A program made the translations under genes and the position numbers. The notes beneath the pieces are model-generated. The model was not told where the DNA came from. It saw only the letters and a list, made by a program, of their open reading frames with translations, and made no database searches. A DNA stretch of 64,000 nucleotides from an uncultured Sphingomonas sp. (GTDB lineage Bacteria > Pseudomonadota > Alphaproteobacteria > Sphingomonadales > Sphingomonadaceae), in contig CAJYLV010000022.1 in assembly GCA_913776255.1 (NCBI GenBank), positions 1 to 64,000 on the forward strand, given 5' to 3'. Positions 26,985 to 36,632 of this stretch are shown here, in pieces (position 1 is the first letter of the stretch; every line of letters begins with the position of its first letter).

Positions 26985-28669
26985 CGCGCTGGGGCCCGGA
27001 GCCGCTCACCGACGGCGGCACGCGTTTCCATTTGTGGGCGCCCGATGCCGGGGGCGTGACGGTGGAGATCGACGGCGGTGACGCAGCGGCGATGACGCGC
27101 GGCGCGGACGGCTGGTATGCGCTCGACCACGCCGCGGGGCCTGGCGCGCGCTATCGCTTCCGGGTTGGCGAACAGCTGGTGCCCGATCCGGCGTCCCGCC
27201 TTCAGTCGGGCGGGGTGCACGGGTGGAGCGTGGTCCCGGAGACGCACTACGACTGGCAGCACCCCGATTGGCGCGGCCGCGCGTGGCACGAGATGGTGAT
27301 CCTCGAATGTCACGCCGGGACGCTCGGCGGCTTCGCTGGGGTGATCGAACGGCTGCCGGCGATCGCCGCGGCCGGCATCACCGCGGTCGAGCTGATGCCG
27401 GTCGGCGCGTTCGGCGGCACGCGCGGTTGGGGCTATGACGGCGTGCTGCCCTATGCGGTGCAGGAGGAGTACGGATCGCCGGCCGAGCTGCGGCGGCTGG
27501 TCGATACCGCGCACGGGCTGGGCATCAGCGTGTTCCTCGACGTGGTCTACAATCACTTCGGGCCGGACGGGAATTACCTCGGCGCCTATGCCGCCGACTT
27601 CTTCGACGCCGAGGTCCATACGCCGTGGGGCGGCGCAGTGGCGGTCGCGCGCGAGGCCGTCGCGCGGTTCTTCGTCGACAATGCGCTGATGTGGCTGCGC
27701 GACTATCGCATCGACGGATTGCGCTTCGACGCGGTGCACGCGATCGGCGACCCGGCGTTCCTCGACGCGATGGCGGCGGAGATCCGTGCCGCGCTGCCCG
27801 ACCGGCACGTCCATCTGGTGCTGGAGAATGAAGAGAATGACGCCGCGCGGCTGCGCGACGGCGGGTTCGATGCGCAGTGGAACGACGACTTCCACAATGT
27901 CATGCACGTCCTGCTGACCGGCGAGACCAGTGCCTATTACACCGACTTCGCGGATCGCCCGGCCGAGCGGCTGGCGCGGTGTTTGGCCGAGGGGTTCATC
28001 TATCAGGGCGAGGGCTCGGCCAATCACGACGGCAAGCCGAGAGGGAGCGCCAGCGCGCATCTCGCGCCGACGCGGTTCGTGGCGTTCCTCCAGAACCACG
28101 ATCAGGTCGGCAACCGCGCGCTGGGCGAACGACTGATCGCGCTGACCGACAAGGCGAAGCTGCGCGCGGCGACCGCACTGCTGCTGCTGTGCCCCCAGGT
28201 GCCGCTGCTGTTCATGGGCGAGGAGGAAGGGAGCGCGACGCCGTTCCTGTTCTTCACCGACTTCCATGACGAATTGGCCGACGCGGTACGCGAGGGGCGG
28301 CGCAAGGAATTCGCCAAGTTCGACGCCTTCGCCGATCCGGACGCGCGGGCGCGGATTCCCGATCCCAACGCCGAGTCGACGTTCGCGGCGTCGGTGCCGC
28401 AGCCGGGGCCGGAGGCGGACGAATGGCGGGCGCTTTATAGCGAATTGCTGGCATTGCGGCGCGAGCGCATCGTGCCGCATCTCATCGGCGCGGTGTCGGT
28501 CGGGGCGCAGGTACTCGGCGCGGCGGCGGTGGTCGCGCGCTGGCGGCTCGGTGACGGGACGACGCTGGGGGTCGCGATCGATCTGGGCGACGAGCCGGCG
28601 ACGCTGCCGGGCGGGGCGGACCCGCTGTTCGTCGAGGGCGAGCGGTTCGTCGCGTGGATCGAGCCGTGA
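26981..28669 (+). CDS. treZ: Malto-oligosyltrehalose trehalohydrolase
   Basis: About 562 residues. It releases trehalose from maltooligosyl-trehalose made by TreY. N-terminal beta domain (WGPEPLTDGGTRFHLWAPDA), GH13 barrel with RIDGLRFDAVHAI, LVLENEEND and FLQNHDQVGNRA. The GTG at 26981 overlaps the glgX TGA; the GTG at 26966 is the alternative used by the track. Translationally coupled to glgX. Confidence 0.92.
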   Translation: MTRWGPEPLTDGGTRFHLWAPDAGGVTVEIDGGDAAAMTRGADGWYALDHAAGPGARYRFRVGEQLVPDPASRLQSGGVHGWSVVPETHYDWQHPDWRGRAWHEMVILECHAGTLGGFAGVIERLPAIAAAGITAVELMPVGAFGGTRGWGYDGVLPYAVQEEYGSPAELRRLVDTAHGLGISVFLDVVYNHFGPDGNYLGAYAADFFDAEVHTPWGGAVAVAREAVARFFVDNALMWLRDYRIDGLRFDAVHAIGDPAFLDAMAAEIRAALPDRHVHLVLENEENDAARLRDGGFDAQWNDDFHNVMHVLLTGETSAYYTDFADRPAERLARCLAEGFIYQGEGSANHDGKPRGSASAHLAPTRFVAFLQNHDQVGNRALGERLIALTDKAKLRAATALLLLCPQVPLLFMGEEEGSATPFLFFTDFHDELADAVREGRRKEFAKFDAFADPDARARIPDPNAESTFAASVPQPGPEADEWRALYSELLALRRERIVPHLIGAVSVGAQVLGAAAVVARWRLGDGTTLGVAIDLGDEPATLPGGADPLFVEGERFVAWIEP

Positions 28670-28683
28670 AAGCCCTACCGCTA

Positions 28684-28773
28684 TCACCCCGGCGGACGCC
28701 GGGGCCCAGTTGGGAGACGTTCGCAGTGCTGCACGGGCGTTCCGTTACTGGACCCCGGCCTTCGCCGGGGTGG
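28684..28773. repeat. Intergenic palindromic repeat, family D copy 2
   Basis: CACCCCGGCGGACGCCGGGGCCCAGTTGGGA...GGACCCCGGCCTTCGCCGGGGTGG, between treZ and malQ inside the operon. Same CCCAGTTGGGA core as the copy at 3006. Confidence 0.75.
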
Positions 28774-28826
28774 CGGGTGAGTGAGGGACGACGCTCGCTC
28801 CCTCTCCTTCGCGTCGATTCTCCCGC

Positions 28827-30689
28827 ATGACGCTCTCGCAGCGCGCCGCCGCCGCGGGATTGTCGCGCGACTGGGAGGATGCCGATGGCCGCCCGCAGCG
28901 CGTCGCCGACGAGGTGCTTGAGGCGATCCTCGCCTGCCTCGATCCCACCGCGCCCGACGTGCCGTTCCTGTCCGCCGATGCCGGGCGACCGATTGCCGTG
29001 CCGGACGGGTCGCGCGGTGACGCCGAACTGCTGCTCGACGACGGCAACCGGCTCGCGCTGACGATCGCCGCCGACGGCACGCTGCCCCCGGTCGAGCGCG
29101 TCGGCTATCACCGGCTCCTCGCCGGCGGCCGCGAATATACGCTGGCGATCGCACCCCGGCGCTGCGCGCTGCCGAAACGTGGCTGGGGTATCGCGGTGCA
29201 GGTGCCGAGCCTGCGCGCGACCAGCGACAGCGCGTTCGGCGATGCCGGCGCGCTGGTCGAGGCCGCCGCCGCCTTCGCGCGGGTCGGGGCGCAGGCGCTG
29301 GCGATCAGCCCGACGCACGCTTTGTTTCCCGCCGATCCGACGCGCTTCAGCCCCTATTCGCCGTCGACGCGGCTGTTCCACAACGTGCTGCTCGCCGACC
29401 CGGCGCTGATCGGCGTGCCGCTGCCCCCGAGCCGCGCGAGCGCGCTGATCGACTGGCCGCAGGCCGCGCGCGAGCGCCTCGCGCATCTGCGCACCGCGTT
29501 CGAGCTGGCGAGCGAGGGCGCGTTGTCGGCGGCGCGCGCCTATCGGCGGCAGCGCGGCGCGGCGCTGGAGGCGCATGCGCGGTTCGATGCGCTGCACGCG
29601 GCGCTGGGCGGGCATGGCTGGCAGGACTGGCCCGCCGCCTATCACGATCCGAACGGCGAGGCGGTGATCCGCTTCGCCGCCGAGCATGAGCGCGACATCG
29701 CCTTCTACGCCTTCCTGCAATGGCTCGCCGATCTCGGGCTGGCGACCGCGCAGCGCACCGCGAAGGAGCGGATGGCGACCGGAATCGTCGCCGATCTCGC
29801 GGTCGGGATGGACGCCGGGGGCAGCCATGCGTGGAGCGCGCGCGACGAACTGCTGACCGGGCTGACGGTCGGCGCGCCGCCCGATCCGCTCGGGCCGGAC
29901 GGGCAGAATTGGGGGATCACCGCGCTCGACCCGTTCGCGCTGCAGCGCACCGGCTTCGGCGCGTTCATCGAGACTTTGCGCGTCGCGCTCGTGCATGCCG
30001 GGGGGATCCGCATCGACCATGCGCTGGGGCTGGAGCGGCTGTGGGTGATCCCGGCGGGCGCGGACGCCAGCGAGGGCGCGTATCTGCGCATGCCCGGCGC
30101 GCAGCTCCGCCGGATCGTCGCGATCGAGGCGCAGCGCGCCGACGCGGTGGTGATCGCCGAGGATCTCGGCACCGTCCCGCCCGGCTTTCGCGACAATCTG
30201 GCCGAGCGATGCATGCTGGGCATGCGCGTGCTGCCGTTCGAGCGCGATGCCGAGGGCGGCTTCGTGCCGCCCGCCGAATGGGACGAAGCGGCGGTGGCGA
30301 TGACCGGCACGCACGACACCCCGACGCTCGCCGGCTGGTGGAAGGAACGCGACATCGACTGGGCGGAGCAGCTCGGGCGCAGCGGCGCGGATCGCGCGCG
30401 CCGTGCGACCGAGCGCACCGCCTTGTGGCAGGCGATGGGCAAGCCCGGCGACCCGCCCGCCGCGCCACCGGTCGACGCGATGATCGCGCGTGTCGCGGGC
30501 GCGCCTTGTCCCTTGGCGATCGTGCCGATCGAGGATCTGCTCGGGCTGGAGGAACAACCCAACCTCCCCGGCACGATCGACGAACATCCCAATTGGCGGC
30601 GGCGGATGGACGCCCCCACCCCCGCCCTGCTCGCGCGTCGCGACGTTGCGCGCCGCATCGCCCTGCTCAACGCGGAGAGACACGCATGA
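28827..30689 (+). CDS. malQ: 4-alpha-glucanotransferase
   Basis: A 620-residue GH77 enzyme (amylomaltase). It transfers alpha-1,4-glucan segments and so rebuilds longer chains for TreY from short maltodextrins. Barrel motifs: GIRIDHALGLERLWVIPAG (nucleophile Asp), VVIAEDLGTVPPGFRDNL (acid Glu) and MTGTHDTPTLAGWW. It is a short bacterial form; the N-terminal extension is about 100 residues. Ends overlapping treY by ATGA. Confidence 0.92.
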   Translation: MTLSQRAAAAGLSRDWEDADGRPQRVADEVLEAILACLDPTAPDVPFLSADAGRPIAVPDGSRGDAELLLDDGNRLALTIAADGTLPPVERVGYHRLLAGGREYTLAIAPRRCALPKRGWGIAVQVPSLRATSDSAFGDAGALVEAAAAFARVGAQALAISPTHALFPADPTRFSPYSPSTRLFHNVLLADPALIGVPLPPSRASALIDWPQAARERLAHLRTAFELASEGALSAARAYRRQRGAALEAHARFDALHAALGGHGWQDWPAAYHDPNGEAVIRFAAEHERDIAFYAFLQWLADLGLATAQRTAKERMATGIVADLAVGMDAGGSHAWSARDELLTGLTVGAPPDPLGPDGQNWGITALDPFALQRTGFGAFIETLRVALVHAGGIRIDHALGLERLWVIPAGADASEGAYLRMPGAQLRRIVAIEAQRADAVVIAEDLGTVPPGFRDNLAERCMLGMRVLPFERDAEGGFVPPAEWDEAAVAMTGTHDTPTLAGWWKERDIDWAEQLGRSGADRARRATERTALWQAMGKPGDPPAAPPVDAMIARVAGAPCPLAIVPIEDLLGLEEQPNLPGTIDEHPNWRRRMDAPTPALLARRDVARRIALLNAERHA

Positions 30690-32989
30690 CGCCGCCCCGC
30701 GCCACCTATCGTTTCCAGTTCCATGAAGGATTCACCTTCGCCGATGCCGAGGCATTGGTGCCGTATCTCGACGATCTCGGCATCAGCCATGTCTATGCTT
30801 CGCCGGTCACCACCGCCGCGCCGGGGTCGACGCACGGCTATGACGTGGTCGATCCGACGACGATCAACCCCGAGCTGGGCGGCGAGGCGGCGTTCCGCTC
30901 GCTGGTCGCGGCGCTGCGCGCGCGCGGCATGGGCATCATCATCGACATCGTCCCCAATCACATGGGCGTCGCGGGCGACAGCAACGCGTGGTGGCAGGAC
31001 GTGCTGGCGCGCGGGCCGGACAGCGAGCATGCTGCGGTGTTCGACATCGATTGGCGCGAGCGCATCGTGCTGCCGGTGCTCGCCGCGCCCGTGTCGGAGG
31101 CGCTGGCGAACGGCGACCTCACGCTGGAACGTGACGGTGCGCGCTGGACGATCGTCGCTTATGGCGAACATCGCTTCCCCGTGCGCGACGCGAATCAGGA
31201 TACGGCCGACACGCTGCCGCTCGAGGAACTGCTCGCGCGCCAGCATTACCGGCTGGCGTACTGGCGGGTCGCCAACGACGAGCTGAATTGGCGGCGGTTC
31301 TTCTCGATCAACGAGCTGGCCGGGGTGCGGATCGAGGACCCGGCGGTGTTCGGGAAGACGCATGCGCTCTATTTCCGGCTGCACGACGAAGGGCTGATCG
31401 ACGGGGTGCGCGTCGATCACGTCGACGGGCTGACCGATCCGATCGGCTATTGCCGCGCGTTGCGCGCGCGGCTCGGCGACGAGGCGTGGATCGTGATCGA
31501 GAAGATCCTCGCCGCCGGCGAGCCGCAGCCGCTCGGCTGGGGGGTCGACGGGACCAGCGGCTACGACTTCATGGAACAGGTCGCGAGCCTGCTCCACGAT
31601 CCCTCCGGCGCCGAGCCGCTGGGGGCGCTTTGGGAGGAGATCAGCGGGCGCAGCGCGTCGTTCGAGCCCGAGGAGTTCCAGGCACGGCAGGACCTGTTGT
31701 CTTGGCAGTTCAGCGGGCAGCTCGACGCGTGCGTCGCCGCCTTCCACGCGGTCGCGCCGGAAGGCGTGACCGCGGCGATGCTGCGCCGCGCGGTCGAGCG
31801 GTTGCTGTGGGTGTTCCCGGTCTATCGCACCTATGGCCCTGCTGCGCCCGCCAGCGACGCCGCGATCCGCGCCGAGGCACGTGCGCGGGTCACCGAGCTG
31901 ATCCCGCCGGGCGAGACGCAGGTCGTCGATCTGGTGCTGGCGTGGCTTGCGGGGGACGGCGGCGCCGACACTGCCGAGGCGGTGCGGCGCTTCCAGCAAC
32001 TCTCCGCGCCGATCGCGGCCAAGGCGGTCGAGGACACCGGCTTCTATCGCTACGGCCGGTTGCTGTCGCGCAACGACGTCGGCTTCGATGCCGAGCGGAT
32101 GGGGATGGCGCCCGCCGACTTCCACGCGCTCATGCAGGCGCGCGCGCGCGACGTGCCGCACGCGATGCTGACCACCGCCACCCACGACCACAAGCGCGGC
32201 GAGGACACGCGCGCGCGGCTCGCGGCGATCAGCGCGCACCCCGATGCGTGGCGCGATGCCGCGCTGGCGTGGCTGGAGCGCGACGACGGCGGGGTCGACG
32301 ATGCCGACCGCTATATGCTGCTCCAGACCCTTGTCGGCGCATGGCCCGAGGATGGCGCGACCGCGGACTTCGTGGACCGCGTGACGGCGTGGCAGCAGAA
32401 GGCATTGCGCGAGGCGAAGCTGCGCTCCTCGTGGGAAGCGCCCGACGAAGAGTATGAAGCGGCAGCCGCCGCGCTGGTCGAGGCGCTGCCCGGCGATGCC
32501 GAGGCGCTGGCGCTGATCGCGCGCACCGTCGCGATGCTCGATGCAACCGCGCAGGGCAATGCGCTGGTGCAGGTGCTGCTCCGCTATACGGTGCCGGGGG
32601 TGCCCGATCTGTATCAGGGCACCGAGTTCGCCGACCTGAGCCTCGTCGATCCCGACAACCGCCGCGCGGTCGACTACGACGCGCGGCGCGCGGCGCTGAC
32701 GGGCGACCCGCCGGCCAAGCTGCGGCTGATCGCCGATCTACTGCGGCTGCGGCGCGAGGATCCCGCGCTGTTCGCGGACGGCGACTATGCCCCCGCAAAG
32801 GTCGAGGGACCGGACGCGGCGCGAGTGCTGGCGTTCGAGCGGCGACACGACGGTCGCCTCTTGCGCGTCGCGGTCGCACTCCATGGCCGACGCCCCGGCG
32901 CCGACACGCGCATCGCCTTCAGTTCGGGTCATCGCACCGACGCCGCGACGCTGTTCGGCAGCACAGCGATCTGGTACGAGCACAGCTGA
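30686..32989 (+). CDS. treY: Malto-oligosyltrehalose synthase
   Basis: A 767-residue GH13 enzyme. It converts the reducing end of maltodextrins to an alpha,alpha-1,1-trehalosyl unit. Opening TPPRATYRFQFHEGFTFADAEALVPYLDDLGISHVYASP is diagnostic; active site in DGVRVDHVDGLTDP, VIEKIL and TTATHDHKRGEDTRARL. The ATG overlaps the malQ stop; the 1089-aa track ORF extends upstream in the wrong frame over malQ. Together with TreZ it makes trehalose from glycogen. Confidence 0.94.
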   Translation: MTPPRATYRFQFHEGFTFADAEALVPYLDDLGISHVYASPVTTAAPGSTHGYDVVDPTTINPELGGEAAFRSLVAALRARGMGIIIDIVPNHMGVAGDSNAWWQDVLARGPDSEHAAVFDIDWRERIVLPVLAAPVSEALANGDLTLERDGARWTIVAYGEHRFPVRDANQDTADTLPLEELLARQHYRLAYWRVANDELNWRRFFSINELAGVRIEDPAVFGKTHALYFRLHDEGLIDGVRVDHVDGLTDPIGYCRALRARLGDEAWIVIEKILAAGEPQPLGWGVDGTSGYDFMEQVASLLHDPSGAEPLGALWEEISGRSASFEPEEFQARQDLLSWQFSGQLDACVAAFHAVAPEGVTAAMLRRAVERLLWVFPVYRTYGPAAPASDAAIRAEARARVTELIPPGETQVVDLVLAWLAGDGGADTAEAVRRFQQLSAPIAAKAVEDTGFYRYGRLLSRNDVGFDAERMGMAPADFHALMQARARDVPHAMLTTATHDHKRGEDTRARLAAISAHPDAWRDAALAWLERDDGGVDDADRYMLLQTLVGAWPEDGATADFVDRVTAWQQKALREAKLRSSWEAPDEEYEAAAAALVEALPGDAEALALIARTVAMLDATAQGNALVQVLLRYTVPGVPDLYQGTEFADLSLVDPDNRRAVDYDARRAALTGDPPAKLRLIADLLRLRREDPALFADGDYAPAKVEGPDAARVLAFERRHDGRLLRVAVALHGRRPGADTRIAFSSGHRTDAATLFGSTAIWYEHS

Positions 32990-33174
32990 GCCGGTATCCG
33001 GACGTCGTCCCGACAGGGGGCGGCGGCGGTCGGCACGGGAGACGGAATGCGCCTGCCGCAGCCCGGGAGTCACGTAAATGTCTTACATGACGTGCACGGG
33101 CCGACTCGGCCGCCCGGCACGATCGTGTCCGGAACGGCGCAATTATTCTCAAGATCAGTTCAGGATGGAGTTTG

Positions 33175-33819
33175 ATGTTCGCCTGGTTCCAGCGACTGTT
33201 GCCGAAGACCGGCAATTTCTTCGAGCAGTTCGAAGGACATGCCGCCATCGGCCTGGCCGCCGCGCGCGCCACTGCGAAGCTGCTGGAGGGCGGGCCAGAC
33301 CGTCCCGCGCTGCTTGTCGAGATCAACAAGCGCGAGAATGAGGCCGACGAGATCACCCGCGACGTGCTGAAGAGCGTCCGCGCGACGTTCCTCACGCCGT
33401 TCGATCGCGGCGCGATCACCGCGCTGATCGGCGCGCTCGACGATACGATCGACGAAATGTACGCCGCCGCCTCGGCGATCGATCTGTACGGACTGACCGA
33501 ATATGCGCCCGAGATGCGCGAGATGGCGCAGGTGGCGGTCGATGCCGCCGGGCTGGCGGTCGAGGCGATGCCGCTGCTGCGCGACGTCAGCCGCAACGGC
33601 CCGCGGCTCCACGAGCTGACCGAGCAGCTGATCCGGCTGGAAGGCCGCGCCGACGATTGCCACGCCGCGGGGCTGCGTCGCTCGCTGGAGCAATATGGCA
33701 AGAGCGACACGCTGCGCTTCGTGGTCGAGCGCGAGATCTACAAGCATCTGGAGCGGATCCTCGATGCATTCGAGGATGTCGCCGACGAGATCGACGGCAT
33801 CGTCATCGACCACGCCTGA
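33175..33819 (+). CDS. DUF47 (PhoU-like) Pit accessory protein
   Basis: A 214-residue, all-helical DUF47/PhoU_div protein (opening FAWFQRLLPKTGNFFEQFEGHA; INKRENEADEITRDVL; EGRADDCHAAGLR). Such proteins sit next to low-affinity phosphate transporters and are thought to modulate them. GGATGGAG is placed for the ATG at 33175 and the track's TTG at 33172 is less likely. 18 bp separate it from pit. Confidence 0.9.
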   Translation: MFAWFQRLLPKTGNFFEQFEGHAAIGLAAARATAKLLEGGPDRPALLVEINKRENEADEITRDVLKSVRATFLTPFDRGAITALIGALDDTIDEMYAAASAIDLYGLTEYAPEMREMAQVAVDAAGLAVEAMPLLRDVSRNGPRLHELTEQLIRLEGRADDCHAAGLRRSLEQYGKSDTLRFVVEREIYKHLERILDAFEDVADEIDGIVIDHA

Positions 33820-33837
33820 CGCCCGGTCGACGCACCC

Positions 33838-34851
33838 ATGCACGAACTCGCCTTTCCGTTGCTGGTCGGCCTGATCCTGGTCGCGCTGGCGTTCGACTAT
33901 CTCAACGGGCTGCACGACGCCGCCAATTCGATCGCGACGGTGGTCGCCACGCGGCTGCTGTCGCCCGTCAAGGCGGTGGCGTTCGCGGCCTTCTTCAACT
34001 TCGCCGCCTATTTCCTGACGCTTGCGGTCCCCAGCCTCCATGCCGTGGCGGAGACGATCGGCAAGGGCCTGATCGACAAGGACGTCATCACCCCAGCGGT
34101 GATCTTCGGCGCGCTGGGCGGCGCGATGACGTGGAACGTCATCACCTGGCTGAAGGGCATTCCTTCGTCGAGCAGCCACGCATTGGTCGGCGGGTTGGTC
34201 GGCGCGGGCGTCGCGCATGCCGGGATCACCGGCGTGAAATGGGCCGGGCTCAACAAGACGCTGCTGGCGATCGTGCTGTCGCCGGTGATCGGCATGTTCC
34301 TGGCGATGGCGGTGATGCTGGTGTCGAGCTGGGCGCTGCGCCGCTCGACCGCGCCGCAGGCGGAGCGCAGCTTCCGCGCGCTGCATCTCGCATCCTCGGC
34401 GGCCTATTCGCTCAGCCACGGGCTCAACGACGCGCAGAAGACGATGGGGATCATCACCGTCCTGCTCTATTCGACCGGCTATCTGACCGGACCGTTCGAG
34501 GTGCCGCACTGGGTGGCGATCAGCTGCTATGTCGCGATCGCGCTCGGCACGATGACCGGCGGGTGGCGGATCATCGAGACAATGGGGTCGCGGATCACGC
34601 GGCTGTCGCAGCATCAGGGGTTCAGCGCGTCGCTGGCCGGGTCGATCGTGGTGTTCAGCGCCTCGACGCTCGGCATCCCGGTGTCGACGACGCATACGAT
34701 CACCGGCTCGATTATCGGTGCGGGCGTCTCGCGGCGCGCCTCGGCGGTGCGCTGGGGCGTGGCCAAGAACGTCGTGGTCGCGTGGGTCATCACCATCCCG
34801 GCCTCGGCCGTGGTCGGGGCGCTGGTCTATTCGACGACGCTGCTGTTCTGA
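33838..34851 (+). CDS. pit: Inorganic phosphate transporter, PiT family
   Basis: A 337-residue inner-membrane Pit permease, importing metal-phosphate with protons. The two inverted signature repeats are visible: FDYLNGLHDAANSIATVVATR at the N-terminus and SLSHGLNDAQKTMGIITVLL in the middle, plus SSSHALVGGLVGAG and VSTTHTITGSIIGAG. In an operon with the DUF47 gene. Confidence 0.95.
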   Translation: MHELAFPLLVGLILVALAFDYLNGLHDAANSIATVVATRLLSPVKAVAFAAFFNFAAYFLTLAVPSLHAVAETIGKGLIDKDVITPAVIFGALGGAMTWNVITWLKGIPSSSSHALVGGLVGAGVAHAGITGVKWAGLNKTLLAIVLSPVIGMFLAMAVMLVSSWALRRSTAPQAERSFRALHLASSAAYSLSHGLNDAQKTMGIITVLLYSTGYLTGPFEVPHWVAISCYVAIALGTMTGGWRIIETMGSRITRLSQHQGFSASLAGSIVVFSASTLGIPVSTTHTITGSIIGAGVSRRASAVRWGVAKNVVVAWVITIPASAVVGALVYSTTLLF

Positions 34852-34856
34852 CGCTG

Positions 34857-34933
34857 CGTCATTGCGAGCGTAGCGAAGCAATCCAGGGCGTCCTGGTCCG
34901 GCCTTGGATTGCCGCGCTACGCTCGCAATGACG
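34857..34933. repeat. Palindromic repeat, family B copy 4
   Basis: CGTCATTGCGAGCGTAGCG...CGCTACGCTCGCAATGACG between pit and the DUF4403 gene. Confidence 0.85.
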
Positions 34934-34991
34934 AACGGATCAAAACCGGCCGTTACGGATTGGTAACGTCACTCAGGGGACGGAGACCGGC

Positions 34992-36452
34992 GTGCGGCGC
35001 GTGTTGCTCTTATTCGTGCTGCTCGCTGCCGGATGCGCGCGGCAGCAGCCCTCCCCTGCCCCGCCGCGCGTCGAGAGCGCGATCGCGCCCTTTCCCGACC
35101 AGACCTCGACGATCGTCGTGCCGGTGACGGCGCGGCTCGACCAGCTCGAGCGCGGGCTCGACAGGCGTACGCCCCGCGTGCTGTGGACGATCGACGAGCA
35201 TCGCGACACATGCGTCAGGGGCAAGCGCGTCGACCTCGGGATCGGCAAGGTCAAGGTGACCCCCGACCTCGGCTGCCGGCTGGTCGGGCAGGTGACGCGC
35301 GGGGCGATCCGCGTGTCCGGGCGCGGCGAGCGGCTCGACATCACCATGCCCGTCTCCGCGGTCATCCATGTCCGCGACATCGGCGGCGTGCTCGGCGAGA
35401 CCGTGACCGCCCGCGCGATGGTCCACGCCACCGGCAAGCTGGCGATCGTCGGCAACTGGCAACCGCGCGCGACGCTCGACCTCGCCTATGACTGGCGCGA
35501 GCCGCCGGGGATCGATATCGCGGGGCAGCGGATCACCTTCACCAGCCGCGCCGACCAGAAGCTCAGGCGCGTCGTCGCGAAACTGGAGCGCGATTTGCCC
35601 GGCGAGGTGGCGAAGCTCGACCTGCGCGGGCAGCTGGACGGCGCGTGGCGCCACGGCTTCACGGTGATCGAACTCAGCAAGCGCAATCCGCCGGCGTGGA
35701 TGCGCGTCGCGCCGCGCGCGCTGGGGGTCGGCGGCTACCGGGTCACCGGGCGCGACTTGCAACTGACGCTGGCGGCGGAGGCGCTGACGCAGACCTATGT
35801 CGGCAAGCGGCCGCCCGACCCGACCCCGATCCCACTCCCGCCGCCATCGCCCGTGGCCGGGCAGCCGGGATTGCGCTTCTTCATCCCGGTGCTGGCCGAT
35901 TACGCGCAGCTCGAACCGGTGGTGCTGCGGACGCTGGGCAAGCTGGCCGACAAAGGCATCTCGCTGACCGGCATCGGCCCGGTCGACGTCCAGTTCGGCA
36001 AGGTGACGGTCTATGCCACCGCCAACAACCGGCTCGCGGTGGGCGTCACCGCGCGCGTGACGCCGCGCGACCGCCGCTTCCCCCCGACGAGCGGCGAGGC
36101 GTGGCTGACCGCGCAGCCCTATAATGAGGAGAATTCGCAGCTGGTGCGCGCGCGCGACGTGCAGCTGGCCGCGGACACCGATTCGGACGCGGTCGACCTG
36201 ATCGTCAGCCTGCTCGACGCGACGCAGGTCCAGCAGGCGGTCGCGCTGGCCTTGCAGCACGACTTCGCGCCCGATTATCAGGAGGTGCTCGCCAAGGCGC
36301 AGGGCGCGATCGGCGCGCGACAGGAAGGTGACTTCTTCCTGTCGACCGACGTGACGCGCGTGACGACCGGGCGGCTGCAGGTGACCGGCGCGGGCCTGTT
36401 CCTGCCTGTCCGTGCGGAGGGCGCGGCGCGGATCGCCTATCGGCCGCGGTGA
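34992..36452 (+). CDS. DUF4403 family lipoprotein
   Basis: A 486-residue lipoprotein: signal peptide MRRVLLLFVLLAAGC with lipobox LAAGC (Cys15), then the DUF4403 pattern (STIVVPVTARLDQLERGLDR, long beta-rich repeats). Function unknown; probably anchored in an outer-membrane inner leaflet or periplasm because residue +2 is Ala, not Asp. Start is GTG at 34992. It ends before a family C repeat and convergent dnaB. Confidence 0.85.
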   Translation: MRRVLLLFVLLAAGCARQQPSPAPPRVESAIAPFPDQTSTIVVPVTARLDQLERGLDRRTPRVLWTIDEHRDTCVRGKRVDLGIGKVKVTPDLGCRLVGQVTRGAIRVSGRGERLDITMPVSAVIHVRDIGGVLGETVTARAMVHATGKLAIVGNWQPRATLDLAYDWREPPGIDIAGQRITFTSRADQKLRRVVAKLERDLPGEVAKLDLRGQLDGAWRHGFTVIELSKRNPPAWMRVAPRALGVGGYRVTGRDLQLTLAAEALTQTYVGKRPPDPTPIPLPPPSPVAGQPGLRFFIPVLADYAQLEPVVLRTLGKLADKGISLTGIGPVDVQFGKVTVYATANNRLAVGVTARVTPRDRRFPPTSGEAWLTAQPYNEENSQLVRARDVQLAADTDSDAVDLIVSLLDATQVQQAVALALQHDFAPDYQEVLAKAQGAIGARQEGDFFLSTDVTRVTTGRLQVTGAGLFLPVRAEGAARIAYRPR

Positions 36453-36526
36453 GGGCGCGCCGTCTTGGCTTCTCCGACGGAAGGCGGCTGGAAAAAGTCG
36501 GCTTGAAGGTCCCGCCCGCCTCCTTC

Positions 36527-36607
36527 CGTCATCCCGGACTTGATCCGGGATCCCGCTTCTTACCTTGCCCCGGAAAAGCGGGGCCCCGGATCAAGTCCGG
36601 GGCGACG
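36527..36607. repeat. Palindromic repeat, family C copy 2
   Basis: CGTCATCCCGGACTTGATCC...GGATCAAGTCCGGGGCGACG, inverted repeat between convergent DUF4403 and dnaB genes. Confidence 0.85.
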
Positions 36608-36632
36608 GCGCGTGGTTGGCGGGTGGACGCTC

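Noticed and set aside
29720-30685. N-terminal half of the 1089-aa treY ORF
   Set aside because: Out-of-frame reading of malQ; TreY begins at 30686 with an ATGA overlap.
29705-32239. 844-aa minus-strand ORF opposite malQ/treY
   Set aside because: Shadow spanning two real genes with no recognisable domain.
33121-33175. GGAAC as an EcfG general-stress promoter ahead of the DUF47 gene
   Set aside because: The downstream GTT lies about 21 bases away, not the expected 16-17.
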